Positions 46,283-54,956 of a DNA stretch of 64,000 nucleotides are shown here, piece by piece. How positions within the stretch are numbered: the stretch's first letter is position 1; every line of letters starts with the position of its first letter. A model generated the notes under the pieces. The model did no database searches and was not told the DNA's origin. It saw only the letters and a list, made by a program, of their open reading frames with translations. The DNA is from Streptomyces sp. Ru73 (GTDB taxonomy: Bacteria > Actinomycetota > Actinomycetes > Streptomycetales > Streptomycetaceae), in the NCBI RefSeq assembly GCF_002920575.1, contig NZ_PQSQ01000017.1, positions 43,911 to 107,910 of the forward strand, in the 5' to 3' direction. The position numbers and the translations under genes are program-made.

Positions 46283-47389
46283 GTGGAGCGCGCCGCAGCG
46301 GAACCGCACGACCTCGGTGAGTACGCCGACCTCCTCGACGAGGTCTCGCGGACCGGGCGGCTGCCCCGCCGCGAGGAGCTGGCGGCCCTGCGCGAGCTGG
46401 GGGAGCGGGCCGCCGAGGACGGCCTGGGGCTGCGCGAGCTGATCGGCCGCTATTTGGCGGAGACCCGCCGGCTGTGGGGCTCGCTGCCCGGTGTGGCGCG
46501 GGCGGCCGGCGCCGGGGAGCGGGCCCGTACCGGGGACGCGCTGCTCGCGGCCGTCGAGGCGGCGGTCGCCGCGCTCGGCGAGGGCCACGAGCGGGCCCAG
46601 CGGCTCGCGGTCCGGCAGGAGGAGGCGGCGCGCCGCGAATTCGTCGACGACCTGCTCTACGGGCGCAGCGACCTGGGCCGGCTGGCGGAGCGGGCCGAGC
46701 GCTTCGGGCTGCTGCTGGCCGGGGAGCACGCGGTGGCCGTCGCCGAGGGCCCGGAGCGCTTCGACGACCTGCACCCGGTGGCCCGGCGCGTGGAGCGGGA
46801 GCTGCTGAGCCGGTTCGGCGACCGTGATGTGCTGATCGCCACCAAGGGCGGGCGGCTGGTGTGCGTGGCGCCGGGCGGCCGGGACGGCACCCTGGACGCC
46901 TTCGCGCGGTACGCGCGTGCTTCGGGCCCCGGCGGGCGCGGCGCGGACCGGGTCGCGCTCGGCCGGCCGCACGCCGGCGCAGGCGGCGTCGTCACCTCGT
47001 ACGAGGAGGCACTGGGCGCGCTGGAGCTGGCGACCCAGCTGGAGCTGTCCGACCCCGTACTGCACGCGGCCGACCTGCTGGTCTTCCCCGTCCTGCTGCG
47101 TGACCGGGCCGCCATGGCCGACCTCGTGCGCAGCGTGCTGGGGCCGCTGACCGAGGGGCGCGGCGGCGCGCGGCCGCTGCTGGAGACGATCTGGGCGTGC
47201 GCGGCGACCGCGTACGTGAACGCCGAGGCGGCCCGCCGGCTGCAGGTCAGCGTGCGCACCCTGTCCTACCGGCTGGCCCGCATCAAGGAGCTGACCGGCT
47301 ACGACCCGGCCGACGGGCTGCAGCGCTACACGCTGGAGACGGCGGCGATGGGCGCGCGCGTGCTGGGCTGGCCGGAACGGCCGCTGTAG
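46283..47389 (+). CDS. PucR family transcriptional regulator (C-terminal HTH)
   Basis: A 368-residue regulator with N-terminal RsbRD-like helical domain (AALRELGERAAEDGLGLREL), a GGDEF-like domain remnant, and a C-terminal PucR HTH: RRLQVSVRTLSYRLARIKELTGYDP. GTG 46283 follows AGGGAGCACGACCA. It precedes a KimA-like transporter by 462 bases, with a 19-bp palindrome between. Whether it acts on that transporter is not known. Family members regulate purine, amino-acid or carbohydrate catabolism. Confidence 0.85.
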   Translation: MERAAAEPHDLGEYADLLDEVSRTGRLPRREELAALRELGERAAEDGLGLRELIGRYLAETRRLWGSLPGVARAAGAGERARTGDALLAAVEAAVAALGEGHERAQRLAVRQEEAARREFVDDLLYGRSDLGRLAERAERFGLLLAGEHAVAVAEGPERFDDLHPVARRVERELLSRFGDRDVLIATKGGRLVCVAPGGRDGTLDAFARYARASGPGGRGADRVALGRPHAGAGGVVTSYEEALGALELATQLELSDPVLHAADLLVFPVLLRDRAAMADLVRSVLGPLTEGRGGARPLLETIWACAATAYVNAEAARRLQVSVRTLSYRLARIKELTGYDPADGLQRYTLETAAMGARVLGWPERPL

Positions 47390-47478
47390 CCGCCCCGTCC
47401 GTCCGCCCCGCACCCGCCTTCCCGGGCCGTCCGGCGGGGGCCAAGCGAGGGTTGGCAGGCCATCAAAATCCCGTAAAG

Positions 47479-47497
47479 ATTGCCGGGAACCGGCAAT
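47479..47497. promoter_or_regulatory. 19-bp palindrome, operator candidate between the PucR gene and the permease
   Basis: ATTGCCGG-GAA-CCGGCAAT, eight-bp perfect arms with a three-base centre. The AT-rich flank CATCAAAATCCCGTAAAG lies just left of it. It is about 90 bases past the PucR stop and 355 upstream of the permease. Confidence 0.6.
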
Positions 47498-47612
47498 GTG
47501 CCGAGGCCGTGGCGAATGCCACCATCGGGGCGCACCGGCGGGTGCACGGCGGGCGGCACAGCGTCAGGGGTCTGGCCGCCCGCCGGGCCGCCCGCAGCGG
47601 ATCGGATGTCTC

Positions 47613-47736
47613 CACCCTCCACGGGGGTGAGGGTGCGGACACCCCGCCCGGGGCAGGCAGTTCCGCCGTTCGAGGGGTGCGGAAGGGGTCCTTCCGAAGC
47701 CGTCCGGCACCGCGGGGACAACGGATTCCGCACCCC
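47613..47736 (+). other. Structured stretch of nested inverted repeats in the 462-base gap
   Basis: CACCCTC / GAGGGTG (47613-47619 with 47629-47635) and GGGGTGCGGAA / TTCCGCACCCC (47674-47684 with 47726-47736). The second pair encloses a 41-base segment. Neither resembles the c-di-AMP riboswitch found at 11050. No gene seen in 47390-47851. Confidence 0.45.
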
Positions 47737-47838
47737 CCGGCGGGCCGCCCGCAAGGCCCTGCGGACCAGTCGGGCGGCATCCCCGGCAGTCCCTTCGCCC
47801 CCTCGGGTGGCGGGTGGGCGACGCCCTTGACGAAGGCT

Positions 47839-47844
47839 TAGCAT
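47839..47844 (+). promoter_or_regulatory. -10 hexamer, probable leaderless promoter of the KimA-like transporter
   Basis: TAGCAT, seven bases before GTG 47852, no Shine-Dalgarno in between. Confidence 0.4.
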
Positions 47845-47851
47845 CCTCTGC

Positions 47852-49903
47852 GTGTCCAAACTGACCGACGTGCCCAAACGCATCTTGATCGGGCGCGCAC
47901 TGCGCAGCGACAAGCTGGGAGAGACGCTTCTCCCCAAGCGCATCGCACTCCCCGTCTTCGCCTCCGACCCGCTCTCCTCCGTGGCGTACGCGCCGGGGGA
48001 GGTGCTGCTCGTCCTGTCCGTGGCCGGCGTGTCCGCGTACCACTTCAGCCCGTGGATCGCGGTCGCCGTCGTGGTCCTGATGTTCACGGTCGTGGCGTCG
48101 TACCGGCAGAACGTGCACGCGTACCCCAGCGGCGGCGGTGACTACGAGGTGGCCACCACCAACCTCGGCCCCAAGGCGGGGCTCACCGTGGCCAGTGCGC
48201 TGTTGGTCGACTACGTCCTCACCGTCGCCGTCTCCATCGCCTCCGGAGTGGAGAACCTGGGCTCGGCGATCCCCTTCGTGGTCGAGCACAAGACGTTCTG
48301 CGCCATCGCCATGATCGTCCTGCTCACGCTGATGAACCTGCGGGGCGTGAAGGAGTCGGGCAAGCTCTTCGCCATCCCCACGTACATCTTCGTCCTCGGC
48401 GTCTTCGCCATGATCCTCTGGGGCGCCTTCCGCGGCCTGGTCCTCGGCGACACCATGAAGGCCCCCACGGCCGACTACACCATCCACGCCGAGCAGGGCG
48501 GCCTGGCCGGCTTCGCGCTGGTCTTCCTCCTGCTCCGCGCGTTCTCCTCCGGCTGTGCGGCGCTCACCGGCGTCGAGGCGATCTCCAACGGCGTGCCCGC
48601 CTTCCGCAAGCCCAAGTCCAGGAACGCCGCCACGACGCTGGCCCTCATGGGCGGCCTGGCCGTCACGATGTTCTGCGGAATCATCGTGCTGGCCATGACC
48701 ACCGGCGTGAAGATGGCCGAGAAGCCGGCCACCGACCTGCTGCACAACGGACACCCGGTCGGCTCCGGCTACACCCAGAACCCGGTGATCTCGCAGGTCG
48801 CGGCCGCGGTCTTCGGCGACGGCACACTGCCCTTCATCATCCTGGCCGCCGCCACCGCACTGGTCCTCTTCCTCGCCGCGAACACCGCCTACAACGGCTT
48901 CCCGCTGCTCGGCTCGATCCTCGCGCAGGACCGCTACCTGCCGCGCCAGCTGCACACCCGCGGCGACCGGCTCGCGTTCTCCAACGGCATCGTGCTGCTC
49001 GCCGGTGCCGCCGCGATACTCGTCTACATCTACGGCGCCGACTCCACCCGGCTCATCCAGCTGTACATCGTCGGCGTCTTCGTCTCCTTCACGCTCAGCC
49101 AGATCGGCATGGTCCGGCACTGGAACCGCCACCTGACCACCGAGAAGGACCAGGCCAAGCGGCGCCGGATGCACCGCTCCCGGGCGATCAACGCCTTCGG
49201 CGCCACCTTCACCGGGCTGGTCCTGGTCGTCGTGCTGGTCACCAAGTTCAGCCACGGCGCCTGGGTCGCCCTGCTCGGCATGGTCATCTTCTACGTGACG
49301 ATGACCGCCATCCGGAAGCACTACGACCGGGTGGCCGACGAGATCGCCGCGGCGGACTCGCCCGACGACGAGATCGCCCGCCCCTCCCGCGTGCACTCCA
49401 TCGTCCTGGTCTCCAAGGTCCACAAGCCGACCCTGCGGGCCCTGAACTACGCCAAGCTGATGCGCTCCGACTCCCTCGAAGCGGTCAGCGTGGACGTCGA
49501 CCCGGCCGACACCAAGGCGCTGCGCGCCGAGTGGGAGCGCCGCGGCATCGAGGTCCCGCTGAAGGTCCTGGCCTCCCCGTACCGGGAGATCACCCGCCCC
49601 TTCATCGAGTACGTGAAGTCGCTGCGCAAGGAGAGCCCGCGCGACGTCGTCTCGGTCTTCATCCCCGAGTACGTCGTCGGCCACTGGTACGAGCACCTGC
49701 TGCACAACCAGTCCGCGCTGCGCCTGAAGGGCCGGCTCCTCTTCACCCCGGGTGTGATGGTCACCTCAGTCCCCTGGCAGCTGGACTCCTCCGAGGCCGC
49801 CAAGGTCCGCGCCCGCAAGCGCGCCGAGTGGAACGCGCCCGGCTCGGTCCGCCGCGGCCCGGTCGCCCAGCCGAAGAAGGAGAAGGCGGCCACGAAGAAG
49901 TAG
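47852..49903 (+). CDS. APC superfamily permease, KimA-like potassium transporter
   Basis: A 683-residue transporter with about twelve membrane helices and a large cytoplasmic C-terminal domain (about 460-680) that resembles universal-stress or nucleotide-binding folds. The N-terminal VFASDPLSSVAYAPGEVLLVL and AYPSGGGDYEVATTNLGPKAG match the KimA/YdaO K+/H+ symporters whose activity in Bacillus is inhibited by c-di-AMP. K+ is therefore the most likely substrate; older annotations call it an amino-acid permease. GTG 47852 gives a leaderless-looking mRNA. The C-terminus is basic with Lys repeats. Its end at 49903 is followed by a long inverted repeat. Confidence 0.85.
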   Translation: MSKLTDVPKRILIGRALRSDKLGETLLPKRIALPVFASDPLSSVAYAPGEVLLVLSVAGVSAYHFSPWIAVAVVVLMFTVVASYRQNVHAYPSGGGDYEVATTNLGPKAGLTVASALLVDYVLTVAVSIASGVENLGSAIPFVVEHKTFCAIAMIVLLTLMNLRGVKESGKLFAIPTYIFVLGVFAMILWGAFRGLVLGDTMKAPTADYTIHAEQGGLAGFALVFLLLRAFSSGCAALTGVEAISNGVPAFRKPKSRNAATTLALMGGLAVTMFCGIIVLAMTTGVKMAEKPATDLLHNGHPVGSGYTQNPVISQVAAAVFGDGTLPFIILAAATALVLFLAANTAYNGFPLLGSILAQDRYLPRQLHTRGDRLAFSNGIVLLAGAAAILVYIYGADSTRLIQLYIVGVFVSFTLSQIGMVRHWNRHLTTEKDQAKRRRMHRSRAINAFGATFTGLVLVVVLVTKFSHGAWVALLGMVIFYVTMTAIRKHYDRVADEIAAADSPDDEIARPSRVHSIVLVSKVHKPTLRALNYAKLMRSDSLEAVSVDVDPADTKALRAEWERRGIEVPLKVLASPYREITRPFIEYVKSLRKESPRDVVSVFIPEYVVGHWYEHLLHNQSALRLKGRLLFTPGVMVTSVPWQLDSSEAAKVRARKRAEWNAPGSVRRGPVAQPKKEKAATKK

Positions 49904-49928
49904 GGAGCACGCTCCCCGGTGGTCATGG

Positions 49929-49989
49929 GGGTGGTACGGCGGGACGTAGACTCGAAGGCTGTTGTCCCGCCGTACCACCCACGTTTTTT
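49929..49989. terminator. 17-bp inverted repeat with T6 tract, terminator or operator before the RNA methyltransferase
   Basis: GGGTGGTACGGCGGGAC pairs perfectly with GTCCCGCCGTACCACCC around an 18-base loop, followed by ACGTTTTTT. As RNA from the left it is a canonical intrinsic terminator for the KimA-like gene. The loop contains TAGACT (49947-49952), a plausible -10 of the next gene. If so, the repeat flanks its promoter and could serve as operator instead. Confidence 0.75.
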
Positions 49990-50003
49990 GGAGCTCGCCC
50001 GCC

Positions 50004-51332
50004 ATGCAGACAGAACCGAGGAAGTCGCTGGTCGGCGAGGAGTACGAGGTCGAGGTCGGCCCCGTCGCGCACGGCGGCCACTGCATCGCCCGCACGGAAG
50101 CGGGCCAGGTCCTCTTCGTACGCCACGCCCTGCCCGGCGAGCGCGTGATCGCCAAGGTCACCGACGGCGAGGAGGGCGCCCGCTTCCTGCGCGCCGACGC
50201 GGTGCAGGTCCTCACCGCCTCCAAGGACCGGGTCGAGGCCCCGTGCCCGTTCGCCGGGCCCGGCCGCTGCGGCGGCTGTGACTGGCAGCACGCCAAGCCC
50301 GGCGCCCAGCGCCGCCTCAAGGGCGAGGTCATCGCCGAGCAGCTGCAGCGCCTGGCCGGCCTCACCCCCGAGGAGGCGGGCTGGGACGGCACGGTCGTGC
50401 CCGCGCCCGGCGACAAGGTGCCCGCCGGGGAGGTCCCGGCCTGGCGCACCCGCGTCCAGTACGCCATCGACGCCGAGGGCCGGGCCGGCCTGCGCAAGCA
50501 CCGCTCGCACGAGGTCCAGCCCATCGACCACTGCATGATCGCCGCCCCCGGCGTCTCCGAGCTGGGCATCGAGAAGCGGGACTGGCCGCAGATCGCCACG
50601 GTCGAGGCCATCGCCGCGTCCGGCTCGCACGACCGCCAGGTCATCCTCACGCCGAAGCCCGGCGGCCGCCTGCCGATCGTCGAGCTGGACAAGCCCGTCT
50701 CCGTGATGCGCATCGGCGAGAAGGACAAGGCCGTCCACCGCGTGCACGGCCGCCCCTTCGTCCGCGAGCGCGCCGCCGACCGCACCTGGCGCGTCGGCAA
50801 CGGCGGCTTCTGGCAGGTCCACCCGCAGGCCGCCGACATGCTGGTCGAGGCGGTCATGCGCGGCCTGATGCCCAAGAAGGGCGACATGGCGCTGGACCTC
50901 TACTGCGGCGTCGGCCTCTTCGCGGGCGCGCTCGCCGACCGGGTCGGCGAGAAGGGCGCCGTCCTCGGCATCGAGTCCGGCAAGCGCGCGGTGGAGGACG
51001 CCCGCCACAACCTCGCCGACGCCGACCGCGTCCGCATCGAGCACGGCAAGGTCGACCGGATCCTGCCCCGCACCGGCATCACCGACGTCGACCTCGTCGT
51101 CCTCGACCCGCCCCGCGCCGGCGCCGGCCGCGCCACGGTCGAGCACCTCGCCTCCCTCACCCCGCGCCGCATCGCCTACGTCGCCTGCGACCCGGCCGCG
51201 CTCGCCCGCGACCTGGCCTACTTCGCCGACGCCGGCTACGCCCCGAAGCGCCTCCAGGCCTTCGACCTCTTCCCGATGACCCACCACGTGGAGTGCGTGG
51301 CGATCCTGGTGCCGGCGGAGAAGAAGGGCTGA
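50004..51332 (+). CDS. TrmA/RumA-family 23S rRNA or tRNA uracil-5-methyltransferase
   Basis: A 442-residue SAM-dependent RNA methyltransferase that makes 5-methyluridine. N-terminal TRAM-like barrel (VEVGPVAHGGHCIARTEAG), iron-sulfur cysteines CPFAGPGRCGGCDWQH with a fourth in DHCMI, SAM motif LDLYCGVGLFAGALAD, DPPRAGAGR and catalytic Cys395 in VACDPAAL. These point to the RlmD/RlmC-like members; rRNA versus tRNA target cannot be told. ATG 50004 follows GGAG (49990-49993). It converges on the GlxA-like gene with three bases between the stops. Confidence 0.9.
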   Translation: MQTEPRKSLVGEEYEVEVGPVAHGGHCIARTEAGQVLFVRHALPGERVIAKVTDGEEGARFLRADAVQVLTASKDRVEAPCPFAGPGRCGGCDWQHAKPGAQRRLKGEVIAEQLQRLAGLTPEEAGWDGTVVPAPGDKVPAGEVPAWRTRVQYAIDAEGRAGLRKHRSHEVQPIDHCMIAAPGVSELGIEKRDWPQIATVEAIAASGSHDRQVILTPKPGGRLPIVELDKPVSVMRIGEKDKAVHRVHGRPFVRERAADRTWRVGNGGFWQVHPQAADMLVEAVMRGLMPKKGDMALDLYCGVGLFAGALADRVGEKGAVLGIESGKRAVEDARHNLADADRVRIEHGKVDRILPRTGITDVDLVVLDPPRAGAGRATVEHLASLTPRRIAYVACDPAALARDLAYFADAGYAPKRLQAFDLFPMTHHVECVAILVPAEKKG

Positions 51333-51335
51333 GCC

Positions 51336-52328
51336 TCAGCCGGGGACGGTGCGGAAGCGGAGCCGGTACTCCGTCGGGGTCGTGTCCAGGCGCCGGCGGA
51401 AGGCCCGGACCAGGGTGTCCGTCGTGCCGAACCCGCAGGCCGACACGATGCGTTCGAGGGTGTCGTCGGTGGACTCCAGCTGCTGACGCGCCCGTTCGAC
51501 GCGGGCCGACTCGACGTACGCGCTCGGGGTCATGCCGAGTTCGGTCTTGAAGAGCCGGGTCAGGTGCCGCTCGCTGACGTGCGCGTACCCGGCCAGGTCC
51601 GCGACGGTGAGCCGTTCGTCCAGGTGGCGCAGGATGTGGTGGCGCAGGTCCTCGATGCGCCGGGTCGTGGAGACCGGTTCGAGGGGAACGCTGAACTGGC
51701 TCTGTCCGCTCGGCCGCTTCAGGTACATCACGAGCTGCCGGGCGACCCGCAGCGCGACGTCTTCGCCCAGGTCGTCGGCGACCAGGGCGAGCGAGAGGTC
51801 GAGGCAGGAGCTGATCCCCGCGCCGGTCCACACGTCGCCGTCCCGGATGAAGATCGGGTCGGGATCGACGTCGACGTCCGGGTGCTCGGCGGCGAGCTGC
51901 CGCGCCGTCGACCAGTGGGTGGTGGCGCGCTTGCCGTCCAGCAGCCCGGCGGCGGCGAGGAGATGCGCCCCCACGCAGACGGAGGCGACCCTCCGGGACC
52001 GCCCGGCGAGCGCCTTCACCCGGCCGACGACCGCGGGGTCGGCGAGGGCCCGCACCCGGCGCCGGCCGTCGGCCTCGACCGAGCCGGGCACCAGCAGCGT
52101 GTCGATGCGCTCCGTGGCCACCTCCTCGAAGGTGGCGTCGGGCAGCACCCGCACCCCCGCGGAGGTCGTGACGGGCTCCGGGGTCTCGGCGGCGAGGACG
52201 ACGCGGTACCCCGTCGCCTCGTCCGTCTCGCGCCGCACCAGGGAGAACACCTCCGGTGGTCCGGTGACGTCGAGCAGGTCGACGCCCTCGAAGAGGACGA
52301 TCACGATGAGTCGTTCGACGGCGGTCAC
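51336..52328 (-). CDS. GlxA family transcriptional regulator (DJ-1/PfpI domain plus AraC HTH)
   Basis: A 330-residue regulator: DJ-1/PfpI-like domain (about 1-185; FEGVDLLDVTGPPEVF, and SVCVGAHLLAAAGLLDG with the elbow cysteine) and two AraC helix-turn-helix motifs (about 225-325; LTVADLAGYAHVSERHLTRLF and IVSACGFGTTDTLVRAFRR). GTG 52328. Divergent from an isochorismatase-like hydrolase gene 164 bases away, which is probably its target; the pairing of GlxA regulators with amidohydrolase-like enzymes is common. The ligand is unknown. Confidence 0.9.
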   Translation of the reverse strand: MTAVERLIVIVLFEGVDLLDVTGPPEVFSLVRRETDEATGYRVVLAAETPEPVTTSAGVRVLPDATFEEVATERIDTLLVPGSVEADGRRRVRALADPAVVGRVKALAGRSRRVASVCVGAHLLAAAGLLDGKRATTHWSTARQLAAEHPDVDVDPDPIFIRDGDVWTGAGISSCLDLSLALVADDLGEDVALRVARQLVMYLKRPSGQSQFSVPLEPVSTTRRIEDLRHHILRHLDERLTVADLAGYAHVSERHLTRLFKTELGMTPSAYVESARVERARQQLESTDDTLERIVSACGFGTTDTLVRAFRRRLDTTPTEYRLRFRTVPG

Positions 52329-52492
52329 CAGGTCTCCGCGGGGTCAGGGGCCGCCACCTCCCCGGCAGCGGCCATGTCCGGATCTGCGGGTGAGACGTCA
52401 TTGTGGACACCCCCCCGTGGGCCATAGCTTTCCAGAGGCGGCTCCCGAACGGGCGAGCCGCGGAAACCGGCACCTGACCCTGGGGGACTGCC

Positions 52493-53086
52493 ATGGCCAC
52501 CACGACCCTGCGCGCGCTCAACGGCTTCGACGAGACGCCCGCTTCGCTCGCCGACGCGACCGTGATCCTGGTCGACTACCAGAACACCTACGTCGGCGGC
52601 GTGCTGGAGCTGGAGGGCTGGCGGGCCGCCCTCGACGCCGCCGCCGCCCTGCTGGCCAGAGCCCGGGCGGCCGGCGCGAGGATCGTGCACGTCATGCACG
52701 ACGGCGGCCCCGGCACCCCGTACGACATCCGCGCGGAGATCGGCCGGATCCACCCGAGCGTGGCGCCGGCCGAGGGCGAGCCCGTCGTCGTCAAGCAGGC
52801 CCCCAACGCCTTCGTCGGCACCGACCTGGGCGAACACGTCGACGCCGCCGGGCACAAGGACGTCATCGTCATGGGCTTCATGACGCACATGTGCGTGACG
52901 TTCACGGCGGAGGGCGCCTTCCTGCGCGGCAACCGCCCCACGGTCGTCGCCGACGCCTGCGCCACCCGCCCCCTGCGGTCCGCGACGGGCGGCGACCTGA
53001 CCGCGGCGCAGATGCACGACAGCGCCCTGGCCACCATCGCCGACCTCTACGGGGTGGTCGTCCCGTCGGGCGCTTCACTGACGTGA
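52493..53086 (+). CDS. Isochorismatase-like cysteine hydrolase
   Basis: A 197-residue cysteine hydrolase with the full catalytic triad Asp28 (VDYQNTY), Lys101 (VVVKQAPNAF) and Cys134 (MTHMCVTF), plus the cis-peptide region GFMTHM. Substrates in the family include nicotinamide, ureidoacrylate, isochorismate and other amides. ATG 52493 follows the GGGGGA region. The divergent GlxA regulator is the only partner seen. Confidence 0.9.
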   Translation: MATTTLRALNGFDETPASLADATVILVDYQNTYVGGVLELEGWRAALDAAAALLARARAAGARIVHVMHDGGPGTPYDIRAEIGRIHPSVAPAEGEPVVVKQAPNAFVGTDLGEHVDAAGHKDVIVMGFMTHMCVTFTAEGAFLRGNRPTVVADACATRPLRSATGGDLTAAQMHDSALATIADLYGVVVPSGASLT

Positions 53087-53137
53087 GCGTCGCGGGCCGC
53101 CGTCGCCCGCACCCCGGCCATCGGTGAGACTGGCCCC

Positions 53138-54763
53138 ATGACCTCCCGCACCCCCGACGAACCGCCCGCTTCCGGCCCGCACGGCGGGGCCCCGTCCCTC
53201 GCGCAGGTGCTCGGCGTAGGCGGCATGGACCTCGTCGAGGTGGTGCGGGCGCCGCGGGGGACGGACGTGGCGGTGCGGGGGGTGGGGGTCTTCGACGCGG
53301 GGGAGACGCTGGAGGCCGCCGGGCAGGTGCTGGTCGCGGTGGGGGTCGACACCTCGTCGGCGGAGGCGGCCGGGGTGCTGCGGGCCGCGGCGCGGGCCGG
53401 GGCCGCCGCGCTGATCATGCGGCGCGGGGCCGAGGGGATCTCCGAGGGGCTGCTCGCGGCGGCCGGCGAGGCGGGGACCGCGCTGCTCGCGCGGGCGCCG
53501 TGGATCGAGTGGGGGGAGCTGATCGGGCTGCTGCGCGCGGCCCTCAGCCGGAGCGGGGCGAAGCCCGAGGCGGCCGTCGACGTGGCCCTCGGGGACCTGC
53601 CGGGGCTCGCGGTGGCGCTCGCGGCCCTGGTCGGGGGCGCGATCACCATCGAGGACCCGGACTCGAACGTCCTTGCGTACTCGCCGACCGCCGACACCGC
53701 CGATCCGCTGCGGCGGCTGACGATCCTGGGCCGCCGGGTGCCGCAGTGGCGGGTGGCCGAGCTGGCGGAGAGCGGGTTCCTCAGCACCCTGTGGGCCACG
53801 CCCGACGTGGTGCACCGGCCCGCCGACAGCCGGTTCCCCGAGCGGCTCGCCATCGCCGTACGGGCCGGGGACGAGATCCTGGGCTCCCTGTGGGCCGCCG
53901 CCGACGGGGAGCCGCTGCCGCCCGGCGCGCGCGACGCACTGCGCGCCGCCGCTGCCACCGCCGTACCGCACCTGCTGCACCACCGGCTGCGTTCCCGGTC
54001 CGCCGCGAGCCGCCGCAAGCAGGCGGTACGGGCCCTGCTCGAAGGCCGTACGGACGTACCGGCGGCGGCCGCGGCGCTGGAGGCCGATCCGCAGGTCCCG
54101 TGCGCGGTCCTCACCGTCACGGTGGCACCGCCCCCGCCGTCCCCCGACGCGCTCGACCGCGCCCTCCACCTCGCGTCCCTGCGCGCCGCCGCGCACCACA
54201 CCCCGGCCTTCGCTCACCGCGACGGCGACCGGCTCGACGTCCTGCTCACCGACCCGGCACCCGGCGCCGCCCATCGCTTCGGAGGCGAGCTGGCCGCCGT
54301 GCTGCGCGGCAGCGGCGTACGGCCGCTGGTGGCCGTCGGGCCCGTCGGCCAGGGGCTGGGGGAGGCCGCCAGGTCCCGTACGGAGGCGGCCCTCGTCCTG
54401 CGTGTCCTGCGCGAACGGGGCACGCCGGAGGTCGCGGCGGCCGACGACGTGCGGCACGCGCTGGACGCGCTGCGGGTCGTCGACGCGGTGGCCGCGCTCA
54501 GCCCCTCGGCGACGGACGCGGTGCGGGAACTGCTCGCGTACGACGCGGAGCACGGCACGGACCTGCCGCGCACCGTCGCCGTGCACCTCGCCTTCTTCGG
54601 CGACGCGGCGGCGACCGCGCGGCACCTGGGCATCCACCCGAACACGCTGCGCTACCGGCTGCGGCGGGTGCGGGAGCTGTTCGGGCTGGACCTGGAGGAC
54701 CCGGACGTCCGGCTGCTGACGGAGCTGGGGCTGCGGCGGGCCGGGCTCATTCCGCCGGGATGA
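53138..54763 (+). CDS. PucR family transcriptional regulator
   Basis: A 541-residue PucR regulator. Domain order: N-terminal PucR substrate-sensing domain (about 20-150; VLGVGGMDLVEVVRAPRGTD), middle GAF-like domain (about 160-270), GGDEF-remnant domain, and C-terminal PucR helix-turn-helix (DAAATARHLGIHPNTLRYRLRRVRELFGLDL). ATG 53138. It is followed by a LysA-like decarboxylase and an amino-acid permease, so it probably controls use of an amino acid or amine. About 375 bases of tandem repeats separate it from that pair. Confidence 0.9.
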   Translation: MTSRTPDEPPASGPHGGAPSLAQVLGVGGMDLVEVVRAPRGTDVAVRGVGVFDAGETLEAAGQVLVAVGVDTSSAEAAGVLRAAARAGAAALIMRRGAEGISEGLLAAAGEAGTALLARAPWIEWGELIGLLRAALSRSGAKPEAAVDVALGDLPGLAVALAALVGGAITIEDPDSNVLAYSPTADTADPLRRLTILGRRVPQWRVAELAESGFLSTLWATPDVVHRPADSRFPERLAIAVRAGDEILGSLWAAADGEPLPPGARDALRAAAATAVPHLLHHRLRSRSAASRRKQAVRALLEGRTDVPAAAAALEADPQVPCAVLTVTVAPPPPSPDALDRALHLASLRAAAHHTPAFAHRDGDRLDVLLTDPAPGAAHRFGGELAAVLRGSGVRPLVAVGPVGQGLGEAARSRTEAALVLRVLRERGTPEVAAADDVRHALDALRVVDAVAALSPSATDAVRELLAYDAEHGTDLPRTVAVHLAFFGDAAATARHLGIHPNTLRYRLRRVRELFGLDLEDPDVRLLTELGLRRAGLIPPG

Positions 54764-54956
54764 CCCGGGGTGAGCCGCCGAGCCCGCCGGGGCCGGTTGT
54801 GGGCATGCACCACGCGGTCGCGCTGCCGTAGTGCCGGGGCACTACGGCGTGCACGCCGCTGCCCGGGCGTTGTGCGCCCGGACAGCGCCCGGTGGCAGTA
54901 CTTCGTGCTCCGGCACGCAGACACCGCCCCGCGCCGGCCTGCACAGTGACGGGGTC

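Noticed and set aside
44180..47413. A 1077-codon minus-strand open frame opposite the RCK and PucR genes
   Set aside because: Same reason: high-GC antisense frame with Gly/Arg/Gln-rich low-complexity translation.
47390..47851. A second ydaO riboswitch before the KimA-like transporter
   Set aside because: Looked for the GCTAACC/GGTGAATC core motifs seen at 11050; they are absent.
47564..49705. A 713-codon minus-strand open frame opposite the KimA-like gene
   Set aside because: Composition is Asp/Gly/His/Val shadow sequence; the plus-strand transporter is unambiguous.
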